DNA of 56,196 nucleotides from JAJTFW01 sp964534995 (GTDB taxonomy: Bacteria; Bacteroidota; Bacteroidia; AKYH767-A; OLB10), in contig CAZHSC010000012.1 of the NCBI GenBank assembly GCA_964534995.1, positions 1 through 56,196 of the forward strand. The letters run 5' to 3'. This document shows positions 9,364 to 19,182 of this stretch, piece after piece; within the stretch, counting starts at the first letter, position 1; each line of letters opens with the position of its first letter. A program made the position numbers and the translations under genes. The notes below the pieces were generated by a model, which was not told the origin of the DNA, searched no databases, and was given only the letters and a program-made list of their open reading frames with translations.

Positions 9364-12300
9364 TTACTGCGACAAAGAGAACCTGACTTCTATCCCGGTA
9401 AGAATATTGGAAGTAGGGAAGGAGGTGGAAATCACAGGAGTATTTATAGTCTGTTCGTAAAATAACCTGATATTCAAGCGCTCACTAACCGCATAATCCG
9501 CCGCGCCTTTGATGGAGTACACATTTAATCCCGCAGTGGGTTGATTCACTCCTTCGAGCAGCCTTCGGATAATAGTGATATTCCGGCGCGCCGAGAAGTC
9601 GGCAGTAAGATTAAGGCTATTGCTGGAAACCTTCTTCTTGCTACTAAGTCCAAAGGGCAGTTTGAATTTTGGCAGCCTGTAACCAAATCCAAGTACAATT
9701 TCATTGCCTTTTACTTCCGTGATCTGCACGCCGGCATAGGTAAGGGAGATATTCCTGTCGCGGCGGAATTCGGCACGCGTCTGCATATTGTTCTTCCAGG
9801 TAACATCCACACCAATGAGGGGACCAAATTGTTCACTCATGGATATCTGGGCAAGTTCACGACGGGGAATGAAGTTTTGTGAAACGTCCCTGCTGATGGG
9901 GTACTTTGAATCGATATAGCTTACGTTTCGCTGGAATGAATTCACATTGTATGTGGCGCGGTAGCTGTGTGAGATGTTTACAGTGTTGAATATTTTCTTA
10001 AACAAGGGGAGTTTACTCAAACCGTCATAGGTTATCCTCCAGTTGGGCAGAGGAATGCGCGGAAATACATTCAGGTCAATTGAGGATGGCGATTTGCCTG
10101 TATATGCCGCAAGGAATGACAGTGCGAGCACTTCCTGCTGTACGCCGCTATACCCATCATTGTACACTACGCCGAAAGTATCGGGCGCCGCCAGCCCCTG
10201 TGAATTGGGATTTTCTGCGGCCAGTCTTTCGGAAATAATCTTACGGTAGGCATTGAAATCCTCGAAAGTTTTGCTGGAGTAAGTAGTCTTATCGTCTTTT
10301 ACAAACGCGGTACCCCAGCCGATTACGGAAATGCTGAAGTTCCCCGTTTCGGTGACGCCCTGTGACTCAAAGCGGGTACCGTTATAACGGAAGTATTCAG
10401 AATTACTGCGGCTAAACTGGCGGCTGGCGGTTAATTCAATTTTCAATCCCGTAAACGGTTCAATGGAACTGCGTCCGGAAAAATTGGATGAATAGGTCCT
10501 TGCCAGTGGATTATTAAGGGTAGAATCTGTTGTAATCCATCCGCCCCGCACCGCTTTTTCGCGGATATCCCGCTGCGATCCGAAGGTAAAACCATATCCG
10601 GGGGAACTGTTGTCAATGTCCTGTCCCATCACATCGGAGTAATTGACGTATCCCGGGAGCGTGGTTCCGGTATTTTCACTGTAGGTAAAGCCTACGGTTT
10701 TTATACCCATTATCATTTTGCCGATGAACCGCACCGCATCGGGTATCTGCCCCGGTTTCTTTTCTTTTACCACCGGCTTTTTCCCCTTGGTGGTATCCTG
10801 AGGAGCGCCTTCCTCCGGCTTCTGTCCTTTAATGTCTTTCTTGATTTCCGGTTTTGGCTTGGGTGGTTCTTTGGGTTTGGGAGAGTTTATCTTTTTTAGG
10901 AAAGGAACCTTATTATAAAGCGTGGTCATGGTAAAATTACCATTTAGTTGCTTGGTGTTGGAATTCTGAATGGTATTTCCGGTACGTGGGTCGGTGGTAA
11001 AAGCACCTTCTGCATTCCGGAGAAACTGCCCTGCCGTCCAGCTGTAATTAAAGCCATAACGCGCATTGAGCGATATCCAGTCGGTGAGCGGGAATTTATT
11101 CAGAGGAACCTGGTAAGATACATTTCCGGTATGCTGGTAATTTTTATTCCGGCCGAGGAGGAAGTTTTTACCCCACAGATTGCTCTTGATGGAATCCCTG
11201 TCTTCTTTCGTATCAATACGCCCTTCCGGTTCATCCACCACCGAATAGTTATTGGCATTGAAATCAATTTTAATGCTGCGTGTAAGGTCCAGCTTGAAAT
11301 CATAAATCCTCCGCAACTCGTAGTTTTTATTGAAGAAGGTATCGCGTATGATATCACTGTATCCGGTATTGTTCCTGAACAGTTTTTCTCCATACATCCG
11401 CGTCAGGTCGGTGCGGAAATTCAGGCTTGTAGGAATAAGGTTGATGTTTACATCTTTAATCAGCTTGAGGTATTTTGAATTCATCACTTTCGCCTTGCTG
11501 AAGGGGGCAATGTATTTCGGAGTCGTATTATAATTATAGCCGATAGCGCCGCGATGGGTTTTAATCAGATCATATTCAATATTGATATCCCGGTGAAAAG
11601 ATTCATCATAACCGTAACTGAAGTTGAAGTTTTCAATGTCGTATACTTTGGGCTTGCCGGTAGCGGACGGGCTCCTGTTTTTCTTTACGTTGGTGAGGTT
11701 GATACTTTTATTCTGGGTATAATCCTGCGAACGCTTTTTAATCTCCCTCTTTTCACTTTTGCTTTCGGCATTATCCAGCGACTTGGTAAACAGCACATCC
11801 TGGTCCAGCGGATCATATTGTGGGTTCCTGACAATGGTACCATAGTTCACATATAAGGGGATGTCGAGGTTTACTTTTTGCGGAAGGAATTTGCCGAGGT
11901 AGAGGGAGGAAGTAACATTAAAGGTGGTTTCGCTGTTTACCGGGCGTTCACTCACTTTCTGATCCAGCGGACCAAAGCCAGCTGATTTATGCTGCCCGGC
12001 AACCGTCAGGTTTCCGATATCCGCCAACTTCGTATTGACGCGGGCGTTAGCGGCCCAGCCCCCCTTCTTGCTGAAGTCGGTAAGCCTTAATTCATTGACC
12101 CATACTTCCCCGCATTTCGGCTGCCCGTCATCACCACCCGGGCTCAGCGGATTGAGTTTTGGGTTCCGTATACCGATCATGATTGACCTTACAGAGCTGA
12201 GGGAAGGATTACCCCTGATGCTGAAGGTCCGGTTGGTACCGCTTTCCGCTTCAGAATATACACTGGTGATGTTGAGTGCACCGCCGGAATTATCAACGGC

Positions 12301-15300
12301 TTTATTTCGCCTGAGCTTTAGGTCGACAAACTTTTCCAGCTCCAGTTCAATATTGTTGGAGGTGGGCCATATGGCATCCGCCGAGGTAACGCCCCATCCC
12401 GTTACGGCCAGGGGCACTTCATACTCATAGTAGTTTTCATTGAAGTCATTACCCATCCTGAGGAAAACCGTCAGGTCGCCGTTTTTCAAGGCATCCTCAT
12501 CGCCGCTGGCTTCCGCGTGGACAAACATTTTTATTTTTTCATACAGCCGCAGATCCAGTTCCAGGTTTTTAAAAGCTCCACGGGCATCCCCATCTTCGAG
12601 GTCGCATACTTTAAGTGCCAGCGACTGCTCATTCAGACGCTGCAAAACGGTGGATCCGATGTTGACTTCCTGTAATATACCGGGAGGAATTACGTAATTT
12701 ATCGGCGTACGCTTTCCGTTTTCTTCAATATTGACTACCGCGATATCGAAAGTGGCATTGTTGGGGTCGGTGCCGATTACATCACCTGTTGCCCTTAGAT
12801 CATAGTTGTATTTACGCCATTCGCCGCGCAGCAATTCCAGCCTGGCAAAGCGCAAGGTCATAGGCTGTTCAAAACCCGTCATAAACATCCTGATGAAACT
12901 GATGGTATTAAAACCCTCTATATCGCCAATGCGGGTAATGTTGGGGTTGGTACCATTGATTTCGCGGATGGGAATCTTAAACTGGTACCAGGTTACCTGG
13001 TCGCTGTTGCCGTTGGGAAGGTTGACCGTGCGCGTTACTTTATCCACAATAAAATTCTGACCAACATTCATCTCACCAGGGCGCAGGGATACACGGTACT
13101 GGTAAAACTGCTCGCTGTTTTCCTGGTTAAAGTCTTTGTTGATATCCGCAACATCCGGAATGGTGGTGGCAGCGGTAGGATAATTTTCGGGCGACTGTTC
13201 ATCGGTTGGGGAATTCCCTTCCGCATTACTGAAGCGCTTATAACGCTCAAGGATACCCAATCCCTGGTTATCATAATCGGTACCCCTGTAATAATGGTAA
13301 TTATCGGAAGAGGGGTCCGTAGTAAGCTGCTGATACACCTGTGCCGTTACGATGCTCTGCATCTGGTTCAGGTAATCCTGGAAAAAAGAGCCTTCCAGGT
13401 TGTTTCTTAATCCGTCAAATCCCACATCCTGGTATTGCCTCGCGTCGGGGTTGTTATCAAAAGCGTAAATGATGGGAGGTTGTGTCTTGGAGGTGAAGCC
13501 CCATACGCCGCGTGTGGCCCTGCTGGTATCGCCATCGCTTGGCAGGCCGTTTTCATATTCAAGCTTACCATCTTTCAGCACATCTTCGGAGATATTACCG
13601 AGGTTGAAGTAAAGATCACCACCGCCCTGACTGGTATTCTGCGTGTTGCTGTTAAAAGGATCCATCATCCAGAACTGGATGAATTCAACGTTGGCCACAT
13701 CAAAATCGGTAGTTTCAATACGCCGCATGATACCGCCCCATCGATCGGCTGGATTCGTAAACTTTCCGGTAGCAGGATCTATGCTGGTCGGATTTGCGTC
13801 GAAGTTATAGGGTCCTCTTTCGTCCGGGTAAAATGACACGTTAAAAACCGGCAATACCACGGTTTGTCCCTGTGGTGCATCACGGTTGGGGAAAATCTCC
13901 TTTTCAGGTACCTGACGTACCAGGTGATTGGAAATTTCATTGTCATCGATATTCGGAGGCGTTACATCCTGAATGTCCCGGTAAAACAGGGGATCGATGA
14001 TGTACCAATTGAAGCGCGCCCTGTTTTTTCCATAGGCAAGGGTAATGGAATCCGCTTCCGGGAAGAGGCCATTGGCGGGTGTGGAAGCCATGATCCAGCT
14101 ACCTACATTACGAAGGTCAATGGTACTCTGGCTGCCTTCGAAGTCATCTACGTAAGCGGTGCCGTTTTTCCCGATGGCTTTGTTATTACCGGGTATAAGA
14201 TTGGCGAATTCACCAGCTACCGTGATGTTGCTGGGCTCTTTAGTGGAAATGCCGGGCAGCTTGTCGATCATCCTCGTCAACCACCGTGATTCAGTCCGCC
14301 AGGTACCGTCAACACCCCAAATGGTATTGGCGATGGGCTCATCCCCGATATTTACTTTCTGGGTGATGGGTCTTTCGTTGAGACGCAGCAGCGTACCTCC
14401 TACCACCAGGTCTTTGTTAAAGGTATAGTCAAACCTGGAACCGAAGAGCGTCTTCGACTGGATGCTGAAAAGTGTATTGCTCTCAAGCGAAATATTGATG
14501 GAGGTCCCCGAGTTCAGAATACTCTGATTAATGATTTTCACCCGCCCCAGGTTATAGTCAACCGTGTAATCTACATTTTCCACCAGTTGCGCGCCGCCGG
14601 CAGTAACTTTAACGGAACCCTGCGGAATATTGATGGCGTTGAGCGGAATGTCGGAACCATATTTACTGATATAACTTCCTTTTAAGCTGAACTTGTTCTT
14701 TTCCGCCTGCTGAATCGCGAAAATACGGGTAGAGTCGTACAGCGCCTGGTAAACATAGGGTTCGGCGGAGGTAGAATCGGTAAACTTGCTTCGCAGATAG
14801 GAACCGAAAGGCTCGCGCACCGGAAAGATGATCCTTCCTGTAGCGCTGTTGATCATCACCCCTTCAATAAAGTCAAATTCGCCGTCCGGACGTGGGTCAT
14901 TGTTCGCGTTCAGCTTATCGAGATTAAACAGCCTGTTCAGCGGCTTTGCATATACGTTAGTCTGCGCCGGTGTTGTCGGAATGTAATTAAGCCTGTTACC
15001 AATGGTATCTACATAGTACAGAACATCCATCTTGAAATCCTTACGGTCAATCTGAAAACCGCCCAGTGCGTAGATGTTTTTCATCATAAGGTCCCAGGTA
15101 GGGAGCTTGGTATTGTTTACCCTTCCTTTAATCAGTTTAAGGAAGAGTACTTTGGGAGGTTCGATACCGGTGTTGGTCAGGTCACCCACACGGTACACCT
15201 GGCCGCCTACGGTATACTCATAGGCTACTGCCAGCACTTCATTACCGTTGAGCGCCTGATTGAGGGAGATGTAACCGAGGCGTGGATTGAAGGTATATTC

Positions 15301-16638
15301 GGTGGTGGCGAGGCGGCGTGCGTTCTGCACTACTTCATAATCACGCGAAGCGCTGAGTTGTGTAATACCTGCAATTTCATTCTGTACCTGGGTTACATCC
15401 CGCAGGTTGGTATTCGCATTCAGCACGCTGTAAAGATTATTGGCCGAATCGGAAGGGAATTGCTTATCGAAAGGAGGCAGATTGTTGATCAGGCCGCTCT
15501 GATTATAAAAATTCTTTTCACCCAGGTCCATTGTGGCCAGAATGGTGCGCGTATTATCGGTACTGTTGTTCCTGTTGGTTACCCATACTTCAATACGTGT
15601 GATGGCCACCAGAGAGTTGATAAAAGGCAGATCGGCGAGAGAAACATCGTACTGATCTTTAAAATAACTTCCAACAAAATAGTGTTTGTTCACTTCATAC
15701 TGGTCGCAGGGAATGTCGAACTTGGTGGTGGTGGCGCCGCCTTTCACTTCAATGTTTGAGGCCTGGCCCCTTTGCTGTGAAAGCAGGCTGGTGACCAGCA
15801 GGCGTCCGAACTTAAGCTGTGTCTTGATACCGAAAAGGCTCTGGCTACCCTGAATCAACTGACTGTTGAGGGGCAGGCTGACATTTCCGGCTTCAATTTT
15901 CTGGATAATCTCATCTTCATAACCGGTATACTCCAGTTTCATCTGATTTTCGAAGTCAAAACTGGCCTGGGTATTATAGTTGGTGGTAATCTTCAGCTTC
16001 TCGCCGATGTTACCAATCACATTCATCTGTATCTGCTCACGGAAATCAAAAGTGGTGATGCGGCGCTGACGTTCGGGAAGGGTTGGGTTATCGTAACGGC
16101 TGATGTTTAATCCGAAGGCCAGCGATGCGGAACCCTGCGGGCGAATATCGATGGTGTTGCCTCCGAAAATACGGTTAAAGGCCTCCCCGCCAACGTAAAT
16201 CCTAGGGGATCCGCCTTTACGCTTATCCAGGTTGTCGGAATTGGCCTTTTGTTTCCAGTAATTCCGGGTACTCTTTTCAAATTCCGCCTCCTTAAACTCT
16301 TCAAAAGTCATGTAACTGGGATTCCTGAAAAACTCGTCCCCTACTTTTTCGAAAATATCATACTGCCTTTCTTCCGGGTTATATTGGATGGTGGTCTGGA
16401 TATTTCCGGGGTTTCCCATATACAGGGGACTGGAAGGCTGTTGGGAATTGTAGGGGTCGGCCCACCGGTCTTCAAAAGGATACGGAAGCAGCACTTTTGT
16501 GGTGTCCGAATCGCCGGGCGCAATCAGCGGCATTGCGGGAAAAATATCGAGCAGGGACTCAGGCCCGGTTGCCCAAACCATCGACATCAGCGAGCAGAAA
16601 CAAAATGCAAGAATTGAATACGAACGGAAACGCTTCAA
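9364..16638 (-). CDS. sprA: SprA, outer-membrane translocon of the type IX secretion system
   Basis: Giant outer-membrane barrel (2424 residues, near the roughly 2400 of the Flavobacterium johnsoniae protein) that forms the conduit through which T9SS cargo crosses the outer membrane and that supports gliding. A signal peptide (YSILAFCFCSLMSMVWA) is followed by a SprA N-terminal pattern (PSYMTFEEFKEAEFEKS, GGSPRIYVGGEAFNRIFGG, GNIGEKLKITTNYNTQA), long beta-strand-rich stretches, a recurring SprA-type block (YVDDFEGSQSTIDLRN), and a C-terminal outer-membrane strand (LTGIEVRFSLSQ). A proline/lysine-rich insert near residues 1925-1970 (PKPKEPPKPKPEIKK) looks like a flexible loop. The frame is intact over 7.3 kb. 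Order ruvA-sprA-gcvH-vanZ agrees with the arrangement I recall from other Bacteroidota. Own -7 element at 16676-16683. Confidence 0.96.
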   Translation of the reverse strand: MKRFRSYSILAFCFCSLMSMVWATGPESLLDIFPAMPLIAPGDSDTTKVLLPYPFEDRWADPYNSQQPSSPLYMGNPGNIQTTIQYNPEERQYDIFEKVGDEFFRNPSYMTFEEFKEAEFEKSTRNYWKQKANSDNLDKRKGGSPRIYVGGEAFNRIFGGNTIDIRPQGSASLAFGLNISRYDNPTLPERQRRITTFDFREQIQMNVIGNIGEKLKITTNYNTQASFDFENQMKLEYTGYEDEIIQKIEAGNVSLPLNSQLIQGSQSLFGIKTQLKFGRLLVTSLLSQQRGQASNIEVKGGATTTKFDIPCDQYEVNKHYFVGSYFKDQYDVSLADLPFINSLVAITRIEVWVTNRNNSTDNTRTILATMDLGEKNFYNQSGLINNLPPFDKQFPSDSANNLYSVLNANTNLRDVTQVQNEIAGITQLSASRDYEVVQNARRLATTEYTFNPRLGYISLNQALNGNEVLAVAYEYTVGGQVYRVGDLTNTGIEPPKVLFLKLIKGRVNNTKLPTWDLMMKNIYALGGFQIDRKDFKMDVLYYVDTIGNRLNYIPTTPAQTNVYAKPLNRLFNLDKLNANNDPRPDGEFDFIEGVMINSATGRIIFPVREPFGSYLRSKFTDSTSAEPYVYQALYDSTRIFAIQQAEKNKFSLKGSYISKYGSDIPLNAINIPQGSVKVTAGGAQLVENVDYTVDYNLGRVKIINQSILNSGTSINISLESNTLFSIQSKTLFGSRFDYTFNKDLVVGGTLLRLNERPITQKVNIGDEPIANTIWGVDGTWRTESRWLTRMIDKLPGISTKEPSNITVAGEFANLIPGNNKAIGKNGTAYVDDFEGSQSTIDLRNVGSWIMASTPANGLFPEADSITLAYGKNRARFNWYIIDPLFYRDIQDVTPPNIDDNEISNHLVRQVPEKEIFPNRDAPQGQTVVLPVFNVSFYPDERGPYNFDANPTSIDPATGKFTNPADRWGGIMRRIETTDFDVANVEFIQFWMMDPFNSNTQNTSQGGGDLYFNLGNISEDVLKDGKLEYENGLPSDGDTSRATRGVWGFTSKTQPPIIYAFDNNPDARQYQDVGFDGLRNNLEGSFFQDYLNQMQSIVTAQVYQQLTTDPSSDNYHYYRGTDYDNQGLGILERYKRFSNAEGNSPTDEQSPENYPTAATTIPDVADINKDFNQENSEQFYQYRVSLRPGEMNVGQNFIVDKVTRTVNLPNGNSDQVTWYQFKIPIREINGTNPNITRIGDIEGFNTISFIRMFMTGFEQPMTLRFARLELLRGEWRKYNYDLRATGDVIGTDPNNATFDIAVVNIEENGKRTPINYVIPPGILQEVNIGSTVLQRLNEQSLALKVCDLEDGDARGAFKNLELDLRLYEKIKMFVHAEASGDEDALKNGDLTVFLRMGNDFNENYYEYEVPLAVTGWGVTSADAIWPTSNNIELELEKFVDLKLRRNKAVDNSGGALNITSVYSEAESGTNRTFSIRGNPSLSSVRSIMIGIRNPKLNPLSPGGDDGQPKCGEVWVNELRLTDFSKKGGWAANARVNTKLADIGNLTVAGQHKSAGFGPLDQKVSERPVNSETTFNVTSSLYLGKFLPQKVNLDIPLYVNYGTIVRNPQYDPLDQDVLFTKSLDNAESKSEKREIKKRSQDYTQNKSINLTNVKKNRSPSATGKPKVYDIENFNFSYGYDESFHRDINIEYDLIKTHRGAIGYNYNTTPKYIAPFSKAKVMNSKYLKLIKDVNINLIPTSLNFRTDLTRMYGEKLFRNNTGYSDIIRDTFFNKNYELRRIYDFKLDLTRSIKIDFNANNYSVVDEPEGRIDTKEDRDSIKSNLWGKNFLLGRNKNYQHTGNVSYQVPLNKFPLTDWISLNARYGFNYSWTAGQFLRNAEGAFTTDPRTGNTIQNSNTKQLNGNFTMTTLYNKVPFLKKINSPKPKEPPKPKPEIKKDIKGQKPEEGAPQDTTKGKKPVVKEKKPGQIPDAVRFIGKMIMGIKTVGFTYSENTGTTLPGYVNYSDVMGQDIDNSSPGYGFTFGSQRDIREKAVRGGWITTDSTLNNPLARTYSSNFSGRSSIEPFTGLKIELTASRQFSRSNSEYFRYNGTRFESQGVTETGNFSISVIGWGTAFVKDDKTTYSSKTFEDFNAYRKIISERLAAENPNSQGLAAPDTFGVVYNDGYSGVQQEVLALSFLAAYTGKSPSSIDLNVFPRIPLPNWRITYDGLSKLPLFKKIFNTVNISHSYRATYNVNSFQRNVSYIDSKYPISRDVSQNFIPRRELAQISMSEQFGPLIGVDVTWKNNMQTRAEFRRDRNISLTYAGVQITEVKGNEIVLGFGYRLPKFKLPFGLSSKKKVSSNSLNLTADFSARRNITIIRRLLEGVNQPTAGLNVYSIKGAADYAVSERLNIRLFYEQTINTPVISTSFPTSNILTGIEVRFSLSQ

Positions 16639-16675
16639 CAGTTAGATGGATTGATAGGTAAGAATTACAGGCGGC

Positions 16676-16683
16676 CAAAAATA
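16676..16683 (-). promoter_or_regulatory. -7 promoter element upstream of sprA
   Basis: TATTTTTG on the minus strand, 37 bases before the sprA ATG, within the 120-base gap after ruvA. No convincing -33 TTTG at the expected spacing, so medium to low confidence. Confidence 0.45.
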
Positions 16684-16758
16684 GCACAAAACCTGCAAGA
16701 TTAGAACCCTACAGAGATTCCTTTCCTAAAGATTATACGGGCAATTAAATCATAGGTT

Positions 16759-17346
16759 TCAGAGGTAACTTAACGCAACCTTAATAATATCTTCTACCCT
16801 GGGTTCTGAACCTAATGATTTATAAGCTTGTAAGATGGCTTTCTCGGCATTAACCCTGGCAAAGCCCAGTGTCAATAGTGCACTTAACGCCTCGTTCCCT
16901 TCTGTATTGTGCGGTCCCGAAGAAATAACTGTTAATTCCTGCGGCCCCTTTTTCATCTTATCCTGTAGGTCCACCACAATACGTTGCGCCGTTTTGGCTC
17001 CAATACCCTTTACTTTTTGAAGACTCAATACATCTCCTCCGGCAATGACATTACGGAGTTGGGAGGCGGTCATCGAAGAAAGTACAATACGGGCAGTAGA
17101 AGCACCTACTCCACTGACACTCAATAACTCCCGGAACATGTGCCGCTCCGCTTCTTCGGCAAAACCGAATAAAAGATGGGCGTCTTCCCGTACCACCTGG
17201 TGGGCAAAAAGACGATAAGAAGACTTGTCCTTTAGCTCACCATAGGTATGCAGGGAAATCTGCAGGTGGTATCCAACTCCTCCACAATCTATGGTAACTG
17301 AAGTAGGACTGAGCCCTGAAATTTTTCCATTGAAATAATCATACAT
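16759..17346 (-). CDS. ruvA: Holliday junction branch migration protein RuvA
   Basis: Tetrameric subunit that binds Holliday junctions and positions the RuvB motor during recombination repair. 195 residues, normal length. The OB-fold N-terminus starts MYDYFNGKISGLSPTSVTIDCGGVGY; two helix-hairpin-helix motifs follow (LLSVSGVGASTARIVLSSM and VKGIGAKTAQRIVVDLQ), then a linker and the mobile third domain (ALSALLTLGFARVNAEKAI). The start is fixed by homology. A TACTTTTG element ends only 5 bases upstream of the ATG, so the mRNA may be leaderless. It is the first gene of the ruvA-sprA-gcvH-vanZ run and is divergent from the cargo gene at 17470. Confidence 0.96.
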   Translation of the reverse strand: MYDYFNGKISGLSPTSVTIDCGGVGYHLQISLHTYGELKDKSSYRLFAHQVVREDAHLLFGFAEEAERHMFRELLSVSGVGASTARIVLSSMTASQLRNVIAGGDVLSLQKVKGIGAKTAQRIVVDLQDKMKKGPQELTVISSGPHNTEGNEALSALLTLGFARVNAEKAILQAYKSLGSEPRVEDIIKVALSYL

Positions 17347-17351
17347 GCCGC

Positions 17352-17359
17352 AAAAGTAG
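17352..17359 (-). promoter_or_regulatory. -7 promoter element abutting the ruvA start
   Basis: TACTTTTG on the minus strand matches TAnnTTTG. With a usual 6-7 base distance, transcription would begin at or within one or two bases of the ruvA ATG (17346), implying a leaderless or nearly leaderless message. Confidence 0.5.
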
Positions 17360-17469
17360 CTTTAAAACAGAAAAATGGGCCGGAGCAAAAGCCGGGCGCA
17401 AGCGGTAATTGACAATTCACTGACCCTGGAAATCCGTAAAATTTCAACCTTTGTATTCTCCTCCGAAAC

Positions 17470-18906
17470 ATGCATAAAAGTGGATTGATCTTATTATGCC
17501 TCTATGCTTTTTGCGCGAAGGCTCAGAATCTTTTTCCCAACCCGGGCTTTGAAATCTATGATCAATGTCCTGACTATACTTCGCAAATCAACCGCTGCAG
17601 CGACTGGGATTCTGCCATCGGAACTGCTGATTTTTATCATTGCGGATATTATGCCCCCTCTACCATCGGACCCTATGGCATACCCCGGACCGGCGATGGC
17701 GTGATCGGCCTTATTTGTTCACCACCTTCGGTCTTTAATCCGGGTGCAATGTGGTATGGTGAAACTTTCAAGGGCATGTTGTTGCAAACCCTCCAGCCAG
17801 GGGCAGTTTACAGGGTGTCCTCCCACTGGCTGTTTACTACCACCAACATGCCTCCACCGGCTTCCTTTTGCTATTCCCTGGGTTTTTACTTTTATAAATC
17901 CAATCATCCTCCATCGGCCCCTTTAAGTGGTTGCGCCGCTTTCAGGCCGCAGGTTCAGATCGACCCCAGTCAGGTTGCGCTGAGCGCCTATACAGGATTC
18001 ACCGTCGATTTCACCGCTGACAGTTGTTATGATGCGGTCATGATCGGCATATTTTGCAACGACAGCACAGAAACATTAGCCTGTATGCAAGTGGCCGACG
18101 CCGATTATTTCGATGTGGATGATATCAGTCTTACAAAAATAGCTGAGCCTCCTTTCACATTCAGTGGATTTGAGGCGGGAAGTTTGGAGCTTTGCAAAGG
18201 GGAGTGCAATCATTTTACCGACACTTCGTCCGCTAACCGTTACGCGCGTACCTGGCTTTTTGACGGCGCCATCCCTGCTCTTTCTTCTAATCCTTCACCG
18301 CAGCAAATTTGTTATCCTGACACGGGGAAATTTGATGTTACCCTGATTACCCGTTACGAGTGTGGCAGTGACACCCTCGTAAAAAAGGAATATATCAGTG
18401 TTTTGGAAAAACCTGAAATACACATCAGCGCCGACAGCAGTGTGCTTTGCTACGGACAAATAAAGGCCTTACAGGCCAGCAGCAATGATCCCTTCACCTG
18501 GTCCACCGGTGAAACCACAGCCACTATTTACATTCAATTTCCGGGCACCTATTACGCTTACGCCGAAAATAATTGCGGCGCAGCTGCCGACACATTGCAG
18601 ATCAACTACGAAAGTTGCCCCTGCTACCTCTGGCTGCCCAATGCTTTCAGCCCCAACCGCGATGGTAAAAACGAAAATTACCTTCAAAAAAGTGAATGCA
18701 ACTTTAAAAGCTACCGGATGAATATCTACAACAGATGGGGACAACGTGTTTTCAGCAGCCAGGTTCCCCATGAGGGTTGGGATGGCCGCTACAGGGGCAA
18801 GGATGCTCCGGAAGGTCTGTATGTAGTTACACTTCATTACGAAGCCTACGATCAAAACCGGCTGATCGAAAAGGATGTCAGGCAGGTAGTACACCTCCTG
18901 CGCTGA
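17470..18906 (+). CDS. Secreted protein with PKD-like domain and type B T9SS (gliding motility-associated) C-terminal domain
   Basis: 478-residue exported protein. A short signal peptide (SGLILLCLYAFCAKAQ) leads into an N-terminal jelly-roll-like region that starts NLFPNPGFEIYDQCP, a pattern seen in Bacteroidota surface and OmpA-linked proteins. Around residues 235-310 there is a PKD-like stretch (FTDTSSANRYARTWLFDG, CYPDTGKFDVTLI). The last 90 residues match the type B T9SS sorting domain: WLPNAFSPNRDGKNENY, IYNRWGQRVFSS, GWDGRYRGKDAPEGLYVV. That domain directs export through SprA and surface retention. The gene lies on the opposite strand between maeB and ruvA, breaking an otherwise collinear minus-strand run. 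Probable role: surface structural or adhesive protein (inference). Confidence 0.9.
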   Translation: MHKSGLILLCLYAFCAKAQNLFPNPGFEIYDQCPDYTSQINRCSDWDSAIGTADFYHCGYYAPSTIGPYGIPRTGDGVIGLICSPPSVFNPGAMWYGETFKGMLLQTLQPGAVYRVSSHWLFTTTNMPPPASFCYSLGFYFYKSNHPPSAPLSGCAAFRPQVQIDPSQVALSAYTGFTVDFTADSCYDAVMIGIFCNDSTETLACMQVADADYFDVDDISLTKIAEPPFTFSGFEAGSLELCKGECNHFTDTSSANRYARTWLFDGAIPALSSNPSPQQICYPDTGKFDVTLITRYECGSDTLVKKEYISVLEKPEIHISADSSVLCYGQIKALQASSNDPFTWSTGETTATIYIQFPGTYYAYAENNCGAAADTLQINYESCPCYLWLPNAFSPNRDGKNENYLQKSECNFKSYRMNIYNRWGQRVFSSQVPHEGWDGRYRGKDAPEGLYVVTLHYEAYDQNRLIEKDVRQVVHLLR

Positions 18907-19182
18907 GTCATGCAGCTGTATTTTATCCTTCACGATAGCAGGCGGAAAAAAAACAAATGTTAACTTTTCCGACAAAGGGCATGGGTTACAAAGCCCGTTT
19001 CAACTTCCCGCTGACGTGCATTACATTCTAAAAAACTATTTTCGTCATCTTTCGTTCACGAAAACAGCCATTTCAAAAGTTCAGGAAACAAGGCAGGGTT
19101 TATCCGGGTTCTGCGTGCAATAAAATACGCAAACCGTTTGATTCAAGCGAATCAATGGTGGCATGGATGCGGCGACCGGTGA

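Noticed and set aside
10948..11478. 176-codon plus-strand frame opposite sprA
   Set aside because: Inside the intact 7.3-kb sprA frame, without homology signals.
19138..19153. Small palindrome TGATTC-AAGC-GAATCA after maeB
   Set aside because: Six-bp stem without a T-tract; too weak to call a terminator or operator.
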